Assembly: GCA_964360375.1 (NCBI GenBank) | Contig: CAYHWG010000059.1 | Span: 1-5,610, forward strand | DNA from: XYB2-FULL-45-11 sp964360375 | GTDB taxonomy: Bacteria; Patescibacteriota; Patescibacteriia; UBA9934; GWF2-40-263 | Reading direction: 5' to 3' | Length of the DNA: 5,610 nt | In this document: positions 1-5,610 of the stretch, in pieces | Layout of the letters: each line of letters opens with the position of its first letter | Numbering within the stretch: position 1 is the first letter of the stretch | Made by a program: the position numbers and the translations under genes | The notes under the pieces: model-generated | Databases searched by the model: none | Told to the model about the DNA's origin: nothing | What the model saw: only the letters and a program-made list of their open reading frames with translations

Positions 1-1
1 G

Positions 2-1018
2 GATTCGGAAGGTGTGATTCGCGTGGGTGCGGAAGTAAAGTCCGGAGATATTTTGGTTGGAAAGATTACCCCAAAAGGGGAAACAGAACTTTCTGCGGAA
101 GAAAAACTTTTGCGCGCCATCTTCGGAGAAAAAGCGCGAGACGTTCGTGATTCTTCGATGTATCTTGAGCACGGTGAACACGGAAAGGTTGTTGGAATTA
201 CGGTCTTTTCTCGTGAAGAAGGTGATAAACTTTCTCCTGGAGTCATTAAATCCATTCAGGTCACGATTGCCGATCTTCGTAAAATTCAGGTGGGAGATAA
301 AGTTGCTGGTCGTCATGGAAACAAAGGTGTTATTTCCAAAGTTGTTCCCCTTTCTGACATGCCGTTTTTGGAGGATGGAACACCGATTGATGTGATTCTC
401 ACTCCGCTTGGAGTTGTGTCTCGTATGAACCTCGGACAGATTTTGGAAGTTCACTTGGGGCTTGCAGCAAACGCGCTTGGATATAACGTCACCACACCGG
501 TATTAAACGGAGTCAGTGAAGAAGATATTAAGAGTGAGCTTCGACGCGCTGGTTTGCCAGAGTCTGGTCAGGTGGAATTGTACAACGGAAAAAATGGAGA
601 AAAATTTGATAACAAAATCACGGTCGGATACATGTACATGCTGAAACTTTCCCACATGGTGGAAGATAAAATGCATCAACGTTCGATCGGTCCTTACTCA
701 CTCATTACGCAACAGCCGCTCGGTGGTAAAGCACAATTTGGAGGACAGAGATTTGGAGAAATGGAAGTTTGGGCGCTTGAAGCATACGGAGCTGCCCATA
801 CCTTGCAAGAAATTCTCACCATCAAATCCGATGACGTGCCTGGCCGTTCAAAAGCGTATGAGTCTATCATTAAAGGAGAACCGATTCGCAAAGTAAACAT
901 TCCAGAATCCTTTAATGTGTTGATTCGAGAATTGAAAGGATTGTGTCTTGATGTGGAGCTATTGAAAGACGGAAAAATCATCGCTCTTGGCGATGAGAAA
1001 GGAGTGATGAAAAAATAA
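2..1018 (+). CDS. rpoB: DNA-directed RNA polymerase subunit beta, C-terminal part (5' end outside window)
   Basis: Beta forms one pincer and half of the active-site cleft of bacterial RNA polymerase. The reading frame is already open at base 2, so this is the last 338 codons of a gene of roughly 1100-1300 residues in other bacteria; the GTG at base 14 is only an internal Val. Visible family blocks, in order: KITPKGET and LLRAIFGEKA near the start; GDKVAGRHGNKGVI from about base 293, whose two Lys match E. coli beta K1065 and K1073, which contact the initiating nucleotide; TPLGVVSRMNLGQILE; VGYMYMLKLSHMVEDKMH; and the near-invariant C-terminal QQPLGGKAQFGGQRFGEMEV followed by ALEAYGAA and TIKSDDVPGR, which packs against beta-prime. 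The lineage-variable stretch between the FGEKA and GDK blocks is short, as in Gram-positive homologues. The gene ends in TAA one base before rpoC. The identification is secure; only the missing 5' part limits it. Confidence 0.98.
   Translation, partial: DSEGVIRVGAEVKSGDILVGKITPKGETELSAEEKLLRAIFGEKARDVRDSSMYLEHGEHGKVVGITVFSREEGDKLSPGVIKSIQVTIADLRKIQVGDKVAGRHGNKGVISKVVPLSDMPFLEDGTPIDVILTPLGVVSRMNLGQILEVHLGLAANALGYNVTTPVLNGVSEEDIKSELRRAGLPESGQVELYNGKNGEKFDNKITVGYMYMLKLSHMVEDKMHQRSIGPYSLITQQPLGGKAQFGGQRFGEMEVWALEAYGAAHTLQEILTIKSDDVPGRSKAYESIIKGEPIRKVNIPESFNVLIRELKGLCLDVELLKDGKIIALGDEKGVMKK
998..1004 (+). promoter_or_regulatory. Shine-Dalgarno-like AAAGGAG upstream of rpoC, inside the rpoB end
   Basis: AAAGGAG is the only clear anti-16S match before rpoC. 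It lies in the last codons of rpoB, 15 bases before the rpoC ATG, which is longer than the usual 5-10. An in-frame TGA at 1008-1010 lies between it and the ATG, and 1020 is the first possible ATG start after that stop. The wide spacing and the one-base gap between the rpoB TAA and the rpoC ATG suggest that ribosomes ending rpoB reinitiate on rpoC, with this site helping. That coupling is inference. Confidence 0.5.
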
Positions 1019-1019
1019 T

Positions 1020-4000
1020 ATGTTTAAAAAACAAGATGCTCTGAAGTCAACCGACTTCGACTCCATTCGTCTGCGTCTCGCTTCACCAGAAGCGATTCGT
1101 TCTTGGTCTTATGGAGAGGTCTCCAAACCGGAAACCATCAATTATCGAACACAAAAGCCAGAAAAAAGCGGACTTTTTGCAGAAGAAATTTTCGGGCCCT
1201 CTAAAGACTGGGAGTGTTATTGCGGAAAATACAAAAAGATTCGTTACAAAGGAATCGTCTGTGATAAATGTGGTGTTGAAGTGACACACTCGATTGTACG
1301 TCGCGAACGCATGGGTCATATTGAACTTGCGGCGCCTATAACTCACATTTGGTTTTTGCGTGGCGTTCCATCAAAAATTGGAACCGTCCTTGATCTCTCT
1401 ATTCAAAATTTGGAGAAGGTGATTTATTTTGCAAGTTTTCTCATTACGGACATCAATCAAGAAGCAAAAGATCAAACGGGAGAACAGGTCAAGCAAGAAT
1501 TGAAGAGCAAACAAAAAATGATCGAGGGTGAATTTAAGCGCGACATTGGACGATTGGAAGAAAAGTTTGGAACCGATCAGAAAAAAATTAAAGCGGAAAC
1601 AAAACGTCTAGAAGAAATTCGCGATCAAAAAACGGAAGAGCTCACGGAAGATTACGATCAGGTGATGGCTGATTTAAAAGAGATGGAAGTGCTCCGTATT
1701 ATTTCGGAACAAACGTATCATGAATGGTCTTTGAAATACGGACATATTTTTGAAGCGGGCATTGGTGCCGGTGCGGTAAAAGAAATGTTGAAACGGATCA
1801 ATGTTGAGGAAACCATGCATCAACTGGAAGAAGAACTTACCAATGCGACACGGACGAAACGCGATCGCGTGCTTCGACGTTTGAAGTTGTTAAAGTCACT
1901 TCATGTCAATGGCATAAAACCTGAATGGATGGTGCTTGCGGCTGTCCCAATTATTCCACCGGATTTGCGTCCAATGGTTCCACTTGATGGAGGTCGTTTT
2001 GCCACATCCGATTTAAACGATTTGTATCGTCGTGTCATCAATCGTAACAATCGTTTGCGTCGTCTCTTTGAATTGAACGCACCGGAGGTTATTTCAAGAA
2101 ATGAAAAACGCATGTTGCAAGAGGCAGTCGATTCTTTGATCGACAACTCCGCGCGTCACAGCAAAACGGTGATCGCTGCAACCGGAAAGAAGCGTCAATT
2201 AAAATCTCTCGCAGATCAGCTCAAAGGAAAACAAGGACGATTCCGCCAAAACTTGCTCGGAAAACGTATCGATTATTCCGGACGTTCCGTGATTGTGGTT
2301 GGTCCACATTTGAAATTGGATCAATGCGGTATTCCAAAAAAGATGGCACTCGAGCTTTTTAAACCGTTTATTATTTCAAAGTTGATCGAACGCGAATACG
2401 TGCACAACATCCGAAGTGCAAATCGCTTTATTGAGTCTGACCGACCTGAGACATGGGATATTTTGGAAGAGGTGACAAAAGACGCGTTTGTTCTTTTGAA
2501 CCGCGCTCCAACACTTCACCGTCTCGGTATTCAGGCATTTCGCCCAATCTTGATCGAAGGAAAAGCGATTCAGATTCACCCGCTTGTGTGTGACGCGTAT
2601 AATGCGGACTTTGACGGAGACCAGATGGCTGTACACGTTCCGCTTACGGCGGAAGCACGTGCAGAAGCGCGCGAACTCATGCTTGCAACAAAGAACTTGC
2701 TCAAACCTGCGCACGGTGGACCTGTTGCTACACCAGGAAAAGATATCGCATGGGGAATTTTTTACCTCACGATGGTTCTTCAAGACGAACCGAAAGAAAA
2801 AACAGGATTGCCTATTTTCTCAAATGAAAACGATGCGCTTTATGCGGTCACAACAGAAAAATTGAAATTGCGTGATTGGATTGTTGCACGTTTGAAAAGC
2901 GGAGAAATTGTGATTACGACTCCGGGTCGTATCATCGTGAACATGCAATTTCCAAAGGAAGTTCCGTTCATGAACCAGACGATGGGAAAGAAAGAGTTGT
3001 CGTCTGTCGTAAAGTATTATCTCGAGTTGCATGGATCAGAAAAGACGGCGGCATTTTTGGATCGTCTCAAAGAAATCGGATTTAAATATGCAACGAAAGC
3101 CGGATATTCATACGGAATGGCAAACTTGCCGATGATTGCAAACAAAAAAGAATTGATCGGTGAAGGAGAACGTCGTGTGCGTGAGGTAGAAGAATATTTT
3201 GGGCAAGGACTTCTCACACAATCAGAACGACATTCATCCATCATTAAAATTTGGAACGAAATCAAAGATAAAATTGCGGATGAATCCAAAAAGGCGCTTC
3301 CAAAAGATAACCCGGCTTACACCATGATTGAATCCGGAGCGCGTGGAACATGGGGTCAGATGACACAGACGGTTGGTATGAAAGGATTGGTGTCAAACCC
3401 GTCCGGCGAAATTATTGAACTTCCCGTTACTTCCTCTTTTCGTGATGGATATGACGTGCTTGAGTTTTTTATCTCAAGTCACGGTGTGCGAAAAGGACTG
3501 ACAGACACAGCGCTTCGTACGGCAAATGCCGGATACCTCACACGACGTCTCGTGGATGTTGCACAAGATGTGTCGGTGCGTGAAATCGATTGTGGGGATG
3601 AAGCGGGAGTGCATCTCACCAAGAAAGAATCCGATGAAATTGGAGAACCACTTATTATTCGTATTCTCGGCCGCGTTACGCTCTCTGATATTGTAAAACC
3701 GGGCGGACGCAAAGTGATTGTCCCTGCAGGAACATTGGTGACAGAGGAACATATTCGAGAAATTGAAGAGGCAAAATCCGAACTGCAAGAAGTGCATATT
3801 CGTTCCGTCATGACCTGCAAACTTCGCCGCGGAGTGTGTCAAAAATGTTACGGATACGATCTTGCCTACAATAAATTGGTGAAACTTGGAACATCCGTTG
3901 GAATCATGGCTGCACAATCCATTGGAGAACCAGGAACTCAGCTTACGATGCGTACCTTCCACACGGGAGGAGTCGCAGGAAAAGATATTACCCAAGGGTT

Positions 4001-5057
4001 GCCACGTGTGGAAGAATTATTTGAAGCGCGTAATCCAAAACAAAAGGCGATCATGTCGGAAGTGTCCGGAAAAATATCGGTTGATAACGCCTCTCGTGAA
4101 ATTGTCCAAGCCGGAACAGGAAAACAAATCGTGGACATGCGTCCCGGACAAAAAACCGTTGAGGTTGCCTATGAAGGCACAGAGGAAGAAGCTGTCATTT
4201 ACGGTAAGGCTGGAAAACTCGTTGTCAAAGATGGTGCCAGTGTGATTGCGGGTCAAGTCATCGCGACAAAATCAGATGGCACAGAACTCACGGCAATCGC
4301 GAAGGGAACCATTAAAGCGGAGAAGGCTGGAATCGCGACGTTGCTTTACGAAACAAAGAAAGTTCGTGAATACATCATCCCTCCAGGATTCTCGCTTTAC
4401 GTAAAAGACGGTGATGAAGTGCAAGCGGGTGACGCACTTACGGATGGAAATTTGGACTTACAAGTTTTGTTCAAAACAAAAGGACAAGATGCGGTGCAAA
4501 AATATCTGTCCAAAGAAATCCAGTTCATCTATGCATCTCAAGGACAAAAACTCAACAATAAACATATTGAAATCATCATTCGTCAAATGTTTTCACGTGT
4601 TCGCGTGATCGACACAGGGGATACAGATTTGTTGCCAGGTGAAATTATTGAGAAAGCAACCTACTTAGACGCAAACGATGATGTAAAAAAGAGCGGAGAG
4701 AAAGCAACAGGAGAACTTCTCTTTCTTGGTATCACAAAAATTTCTCTTTCAACGGACTCATGGTTATCATCGGCTTCTTTTCAAGAAACCGCGCGTGTAC
4801 TCATTAACGCTGCGGTCACAGGAAAGATCGATCGTCTTGAAGGATTAAAAGAAAACGTGATCATCGGACGATTGATTCCGGCGGGAACCGGATTTAAAGA
4901 TATGGGCGAGAAACTCATCGGCAAAATGCCAGTGTATGTAGATACAATCATTGAACCAAAAGCGGATTTGCTCGACGAAGAAATCAAACGAGCCTTTGAA
5001 GAAAACCGCGCGATCGAAGTCGCAGCAGCAAAGAAGGAGATTGCGGCAGCAGGATAA
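1020..5057 (+). CDS. rpoC: DNA-directed RNA polymerase subunit beta-prime, complete, 1345 residues
   Basis: Beta-prime carries the catalytic magnesium site of RNA polymerase and the clamp, bridge helix, trigger loop and jaw. Seen in the translation: the N-terminal zinc ribbon with Cys 66, 68, 81 and 84; a charged helical insertion at about 146-222; the PPDLRPMVPLDGGRFATSDL and KGKQGRFRQNLLGKR blocks; the catalytic NADFDGDQM with Asp 530, 532 and 534; the GARG block; the bridge helix at about 826-851 (GYLTRRLVDVAQD); the second zinc site with Cys 858, 933, 940 and 943; and the trigger loop at about 964-986, with Met977, Arg978 and His981 matching E. coli M932, R933 and H936. The sequence continues directly into DITQGLPRVEELFEARNPK, so the large trigger-loop insertion of E. 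coli is absent. Residues about 1030-1110 add an extra beta-rich segment in the jaw. Length is about 145 more than Bacillus (1199, from memory). ATG 1020 gives the expected N-terminus. The gene is intact and follows rpoB in the usual operon order. Confidence 0.98.
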   Translation: MFKKQDALKSTDFDSIRLRLASPEAIRSWSYGEVSKPETINYRTQKPEKSGLFAEEIFGPSKDWECYCGKYKKIRYKGIVCDKCGVEVTHSIVRRERMGHIELAAPITHIWFLRGVPSKIGTVLDLSIQNLEKVIYFASFLITDINQEAKDQTGEQVKQELKSKQKMIEGEFKRDIGRLEEKFGTDQKKIKAETKRLEEIRDQKTEELTEDYDQVMADLKEMEVLRIISEQTYHEWSLKYGHIFEAGIGAGAVKEMLKRINVEETMHQLEEELTNATRTKRDRVLRRLKLLKSLHVNGIKPEWMVLAAVPIIPPDLRPMVPLDGGRFATSDLNDLYRRVINRNNRLRRLFELNAPEVISRNEKRMLQEAVDSLIDNSARHSKTVIAATGKKRQLKSLADQLKGKQGRFRQNLLGKRIDYSGRSVIVVGPHLKLDQCGIPKKMALELFKPFIISKLIEREYVHNIRSANRFIESDRPETWDILEEVTKDAFVLLNRAPTLHRLGIQAFRPILIEGKAIQIHPLVCDAYNADFDGDQMAVHVPLTAEARAEARELMLATKNLLKPAHGGPVATPGKDIAWGIFYLTMVLQDEPKEKTGLPIFSNENDALYAVTTEKLKLRDWIVARLKSGEIVITTPGRIIVNMQFPKEVPFMNQTMGKKELSSVVKYYLELHGSEKTAAFLDRLKEIGFKYATKAGYSYGMANLPMIANKKELIGEGERRVREVEEYFGQGLLTQSERHSSIIKIWNEIKDKIADESKKALPKDNPAYTMIESGARGTWGQMTQTVGMKGLVSNPSGEIIELPVTSSFRDGYDVLEFFISSHGVRKGLTDTALRTANAGYLTRRLVDVAQDVSVREIDCGDEAGVHLTKKESDEIGEPLIIRILGRVTLSDIVKPGGRKVIVPAGTLVTEEHIREIEEAKSELQEVHIRSVMTCKLRRGVCQKCYGYDLAYNKLVKLGTSVGIMAAQSIGEPGTQLTMRTFHTGGVAGKDITQGLPRVEELFEARNPKQKAIMSEVSGKISVDNASREIVQAGTGKQIVDMRPGQKTVEVAYEGTEEEAVIYGKAGKLVVKDGASVIAGQVIATKSDGTELTAIAKGTIKAEKAGIATLLYETKKVREYIIPPGFSLYVKDGDEVQAGDALTDGNLDLQVLFKTKGQDAVQKYLSKEIQFIYASQGQKLNNKHIEIIIRQMFSRVRVIDTGDTDLLPGEIIEKATYLDANDDVKKSGEKATGELLFLGITKISLSTDSWLSSASFQETARVLINAAVTGKIDRLEGLKENVIIGRLIPAGTGFKDMGEKLIGKMPVYVDTIIEPKADLLDEEIKRAFEENRAIEVAAAKKEIAAAG

Positions 5058-5068
5058 TGTTTGAAAAA

Positions 5069-5105
5069 CGCCACCCTTCGCTAAAGCTTCGGGTGGTGTT
5101 TTTTT
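5069..5105 (+). terminator. Intrinsic terminator closing the rpoBC operon
   Basis: Eleven bases after the rpoC stop, CGCCACCC (5069-5076) pairs with GGGTGGTG (5091-5098) in an 8-bp stem with one G-T wobble. The loop is 14 bases and may close further through an inner GC/GC pair. Seven T follow (5099-5105). Five A just upstream (5064-5068) could pair with the T run, so the element might also act on the minus strand, although no minus-strand gene ending here is visible. Stem, GC content and T tract are all textbook for Rho-independent termination. Confidence 0.93.
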
Positions 5106-5135
5106 CATTTTAAGGGTTTTTTTTGCGATCAACCA

Positions 5136-5164
5136 CTGACAAAACCATTATTTTATGGTATATT
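5136..5164 (+). promoter_or_regulatory. Candidate sigma70-type promoter for the downstream gene
   Basis: CTGACA (5136-5141) matches TTGACA at five of six positions. TATATT (5159-5164) matches TATAAT at five of six. The spacer is exactly 17 bases and AT-rich. Transcription would be expected to start near 5171, just after the rpoC terminator and about 230 bases before the ATG at 5400. A weak 5-bp hairpin (ACCAT 5144-5148 with ATGGT 5155-5159) lies in the spacer. AT-rich intergenic DNA yields such matches by chance, but the optimal spacing and position support it. No other pair this good was found before 5400. Confidence 0.5.
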
Positions 5165-5174
5165 TTTATATTAC

Positions 5175-5224
5175 CTGAGCTTGTCAAAGGCTATGATCTC
5201 AATTCTGCGCTTCGACAAGCTCAG
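5175..5224. repeat. Inverted repeat with CTGAGCTTGTC / GACAAGCTCAG arms
   Basis: The arms at 5175-5185 and 5214-5224 are 11-bp perfect inverse copies. The pairing extends to 15 bp (5175-5189 with 5210-5224) with a single A-C mismatch, leaving a 20-base loop. The core (TTCGACAAGCTCAG and its complement) is, from memory, a widespread short dispersed repeat in many bacterial genomes, including candidate-phyla bacteria. It has no T tract and so is not a normal terminator. If the promoter just upstream is real, it is transcribed as the first stem of the leader. Confidence 0.85.
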
Positions 5225-5243
5225 CAAATAATTTGATTGACTC

Positions 5244-5314
5244 TGGCCAAAAGCCGTTTGTTCCCCGCGTCATCCCGACGCACTGGAGGGATCTCCCTCA
5301 ACTGCTTTTGGCCA
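5244..5314. repeat. 71-bp inverted-repeat element, branched, REP/MITE-like
   Basis: TGGCCAAAAGC (5244-5254) and GCTTTTGGCCA (5304-5314) are perfect 11-bp inverse arms. The 49-base interior holds two further hairpins: GCGTC/GACGC (5267-5271 with 5277-5281, loop ATCCC) and GAGGG/CCCTC (5286-5290 with 5295-5299, loop ATCT). The whole can fold as a three-way junction. The inner motif, GTCATCCC followed by GGGATCTCC, resembles from memory a common dispersed intergenic repeat of bacterial genomes. There is no transposase and no target duplication that I can see. It may be a passive repeat, a non-autonomous mobile element, or a structured part of the downstream leader. Confidence 0.8.
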
Positions 5315-5321
5315 TGGTAAA

Positions 5322-5383
5322 TCTGAACAAGTGTTTCAGAAGCCCGCTGGCGTAGACGTGACGAGTCCAAAAGGACATGTCGC
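5322..5383 (+). promoter_or_regulatory. Structured 5' leader: two hairpins just before a ribosome binding site
   Basis: Hairpin A pairs TCTGAA (5322-5327) with TTCAGA (5335-5340) around a 7-base loop. Hairpin B pairs 5358-5363 with 5378-5383 and GTCC (5365-5368) with GGAC (5373-5376): ten pairs including two wobbles, one A-A mismatch and an AAAA loop. Hairpin B ends five bases before the GGAG of the next gene, where a structure could affect ribosome access. No known riboswitch consensus was recognised. The folds are seen directly in the sequence; a regulatory role is inference. Confidence 0.5.
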
Positions 5384-5387
5384 AATC

Positions 5388-5393
5388 GGAGAA
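5388..5393 (+). promoter_or_regulatory. Shine-Dalgarno GGAGAA deciding the start at 5400
   Basis: GGAG (5388-5391) lies eight bases before the ATG at 5400. The same frame is open upstream back to 5241, with GTG codons at 5331 and 5358. Neither has a comparable purine-rich site at the right distance, and the upstream frame runs through repeats and hairpins. This site is the main reason for choosing 5400. Confidence 0.75.
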
Positions 5394-5399
5394 CAAGTC

Positions 5400-5610
5400 A
5401 TGAATGACAAGTTTGTAATGTCCACGGGTCAGGCGCATGAGTTTGCGATGGCTTGCGAGCGCAATGGCGTTTCCAAAGAGCTGGTGAAGAAAATGTCGAC
5501 GGGGGATTTCCTCAAGACCATCCTTCCCGTTCTGTTGGGTACGAGCATCGTGCAAATCGTGAAGCACATCATCAACCTCGCAGGCGACTGCATGCCCAAA
5601 GAGTGGAAGG
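5400..5610 (+). CDS. Uncharacterised patescibacterial-type protein, N-terminal 70 residues (3' end outside window)
   Basis: I do not know the function. The frame opens at an ATG with a well-placed GGAG and stays open to the window edge. The visible part has no signal peptide, membrane segment or cysteine-pair zinc motif. It reads as short helices: an N-terminal KFVMSTGQAHEF segment, then ACERNG (18-23), KKMSTGDFL (30-38), a hydrophobic ILPVLLGTS (41-49), VKHIINL (54-60) and MPKEWK (65-70). From memory this order of blocks (QA-x-E, RNG, S-x-GD, a VL-x-G strand or helix, KH-I, then P-x-x-W) recurs in uncharacterised proteins found repeatedly in Patescibacteria, often in several copies per genome. 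In those the part after the Trp continues for some 50-150 residues with an aromatic-rich C-terminus, which cannot be seen here. GC is about 51 percent and AAG outnumbers AAA for Lys (5 to 3), unlike the AAA-rich polymerase genes. It has its own candidate promoter and a long structured leader and is separated from rpoC by a terminator. Confidence 0.72.
   Translation, partial: MNDKFVMSTGQAHEFAMACERNGVSKELVKKMSTGDFLKTILPVLLGTSIVQIVKHIINLAGDCMPKEWK

Noticed and set aside
14..16. GTG at base 14 as the start of the first gene
   Set aside because: The frame is open upstream to the window edge and the residues before it still fit beta; it is an internal Val codon.
3474..3995. A 173-codon minus-strand open frame inside rpoC, and other antisense frames at 694-981, 2376-2783 and 4781-5132
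   Set aside because: All are antisense to highly conserved polymerase codons, have implausible Cys/His/Ser/Phe-rich compositions and show no family resemblance. They arise from the codon bias of the real gene.
5144..5164. Second intrinsic terminator (ACCAT/ATGGT hairpin then TATATTTTT)
   Set aside because: The stem is only 5 bp, AT-rich and followed by an interrupted T run. The strong terminator at 5069-5105 already serves rpoC, and the sequence fits a promoter spacer and -10 better.
5244..5314. Complete insertion sequence
   Set aside because: Only 71 bases, no transposase, and the flanks (GACTC on the left, TGGTA on the right) show no target duplication. Kept only as a repeat element.
5314..5355. 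A 13-residue leader-peptide frame starting at ATG 5314
   Set aside because: No ribosome binding site, the ATG lies in the arm of the inverted repeat, and the peptide has no run of one amino acid typical of attenuators.
5357..5384. Hammerhead-like ribozyme core (UGACGA followed by a stem) in the leader
   Set aside because: The first core position is G instead of C, and the GAAA expected after stem II is absent (AUGUC instead). The sequence pairs better as one long hairpin.
5331..5399. Longer N-terminus for the last gene from GTG 5331 or GTG 5358
   Set aside because: Neither codon has a Shine-Dalgarno nearby and the region is occupied by hairpins. The frame stays open as far back as 5241 through repeat DNA, so openness alone means little. 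Not fully excluded.
5298..5567. An 89-codon minus-strand open frame opposite the last gene
   Set aside because: It runs through the inverted repeat and both leader hairpins, and it opposes the better supported plus-strand gene that has a Shine-Dalgarno and recognisable blocks.

Overview
The window looks like a chromosomal segment from a Candidate Phyla Radiation (Patescibacteria) bacterium or a close relative. It holds the end of the RNA polymerase rpoBC operon and the start of an unrelated downstream locus. The lineage call is inference. It rests on the character of the beta-prime sequence (a Trp after the GARG motif, no trigger-loop insertion, a long charged insertion in the clamp) and on the last gene, which resembles from memory an uncharacterised protein family that recurs in patescibacterial genomes. 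The two polymerase genes contain no in-frame TGA, so nothing suggests UGA recoding.

Layout: bases 2-1018 are the C-terminal 338 codons of rpoB (beta). One base later rpoC (beta-prime) runs from 1020 to 5057 with 1345 residues and all catalytic and zinc-binding motifs intact. rpoC carries two insertions relative to short Gram-positive homologues, one of about 70 residues in the N-terminal clamp region and one of about 75 in the jaw. A strong intrinsic terminator at 5069-5105 closes the operon.

Bases 5106-5399 are non-coding but dense in structure: a good sigma70-type promoter candidate (5136-5164), two long inverted repeats that resemble dispersed genomic repeats (5175-5224 and 5244-5314), and two smaller hairpins (5322-5340 and 5358-5383). 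The last hairpin stops five bases before a Shine-Dalgarno sequence. A partial gene begins at 5400 and leaves the window after 70 codons.

The beta and beta-prime subunits together form the catalytic core of the transcription enzyme and are translated from one message, probably coupled at their one-base junction. The downstream gene appears to be a separate transcription unit with an unusually long, structured 5' leader. That leader plus gene is the least explained part of the window.
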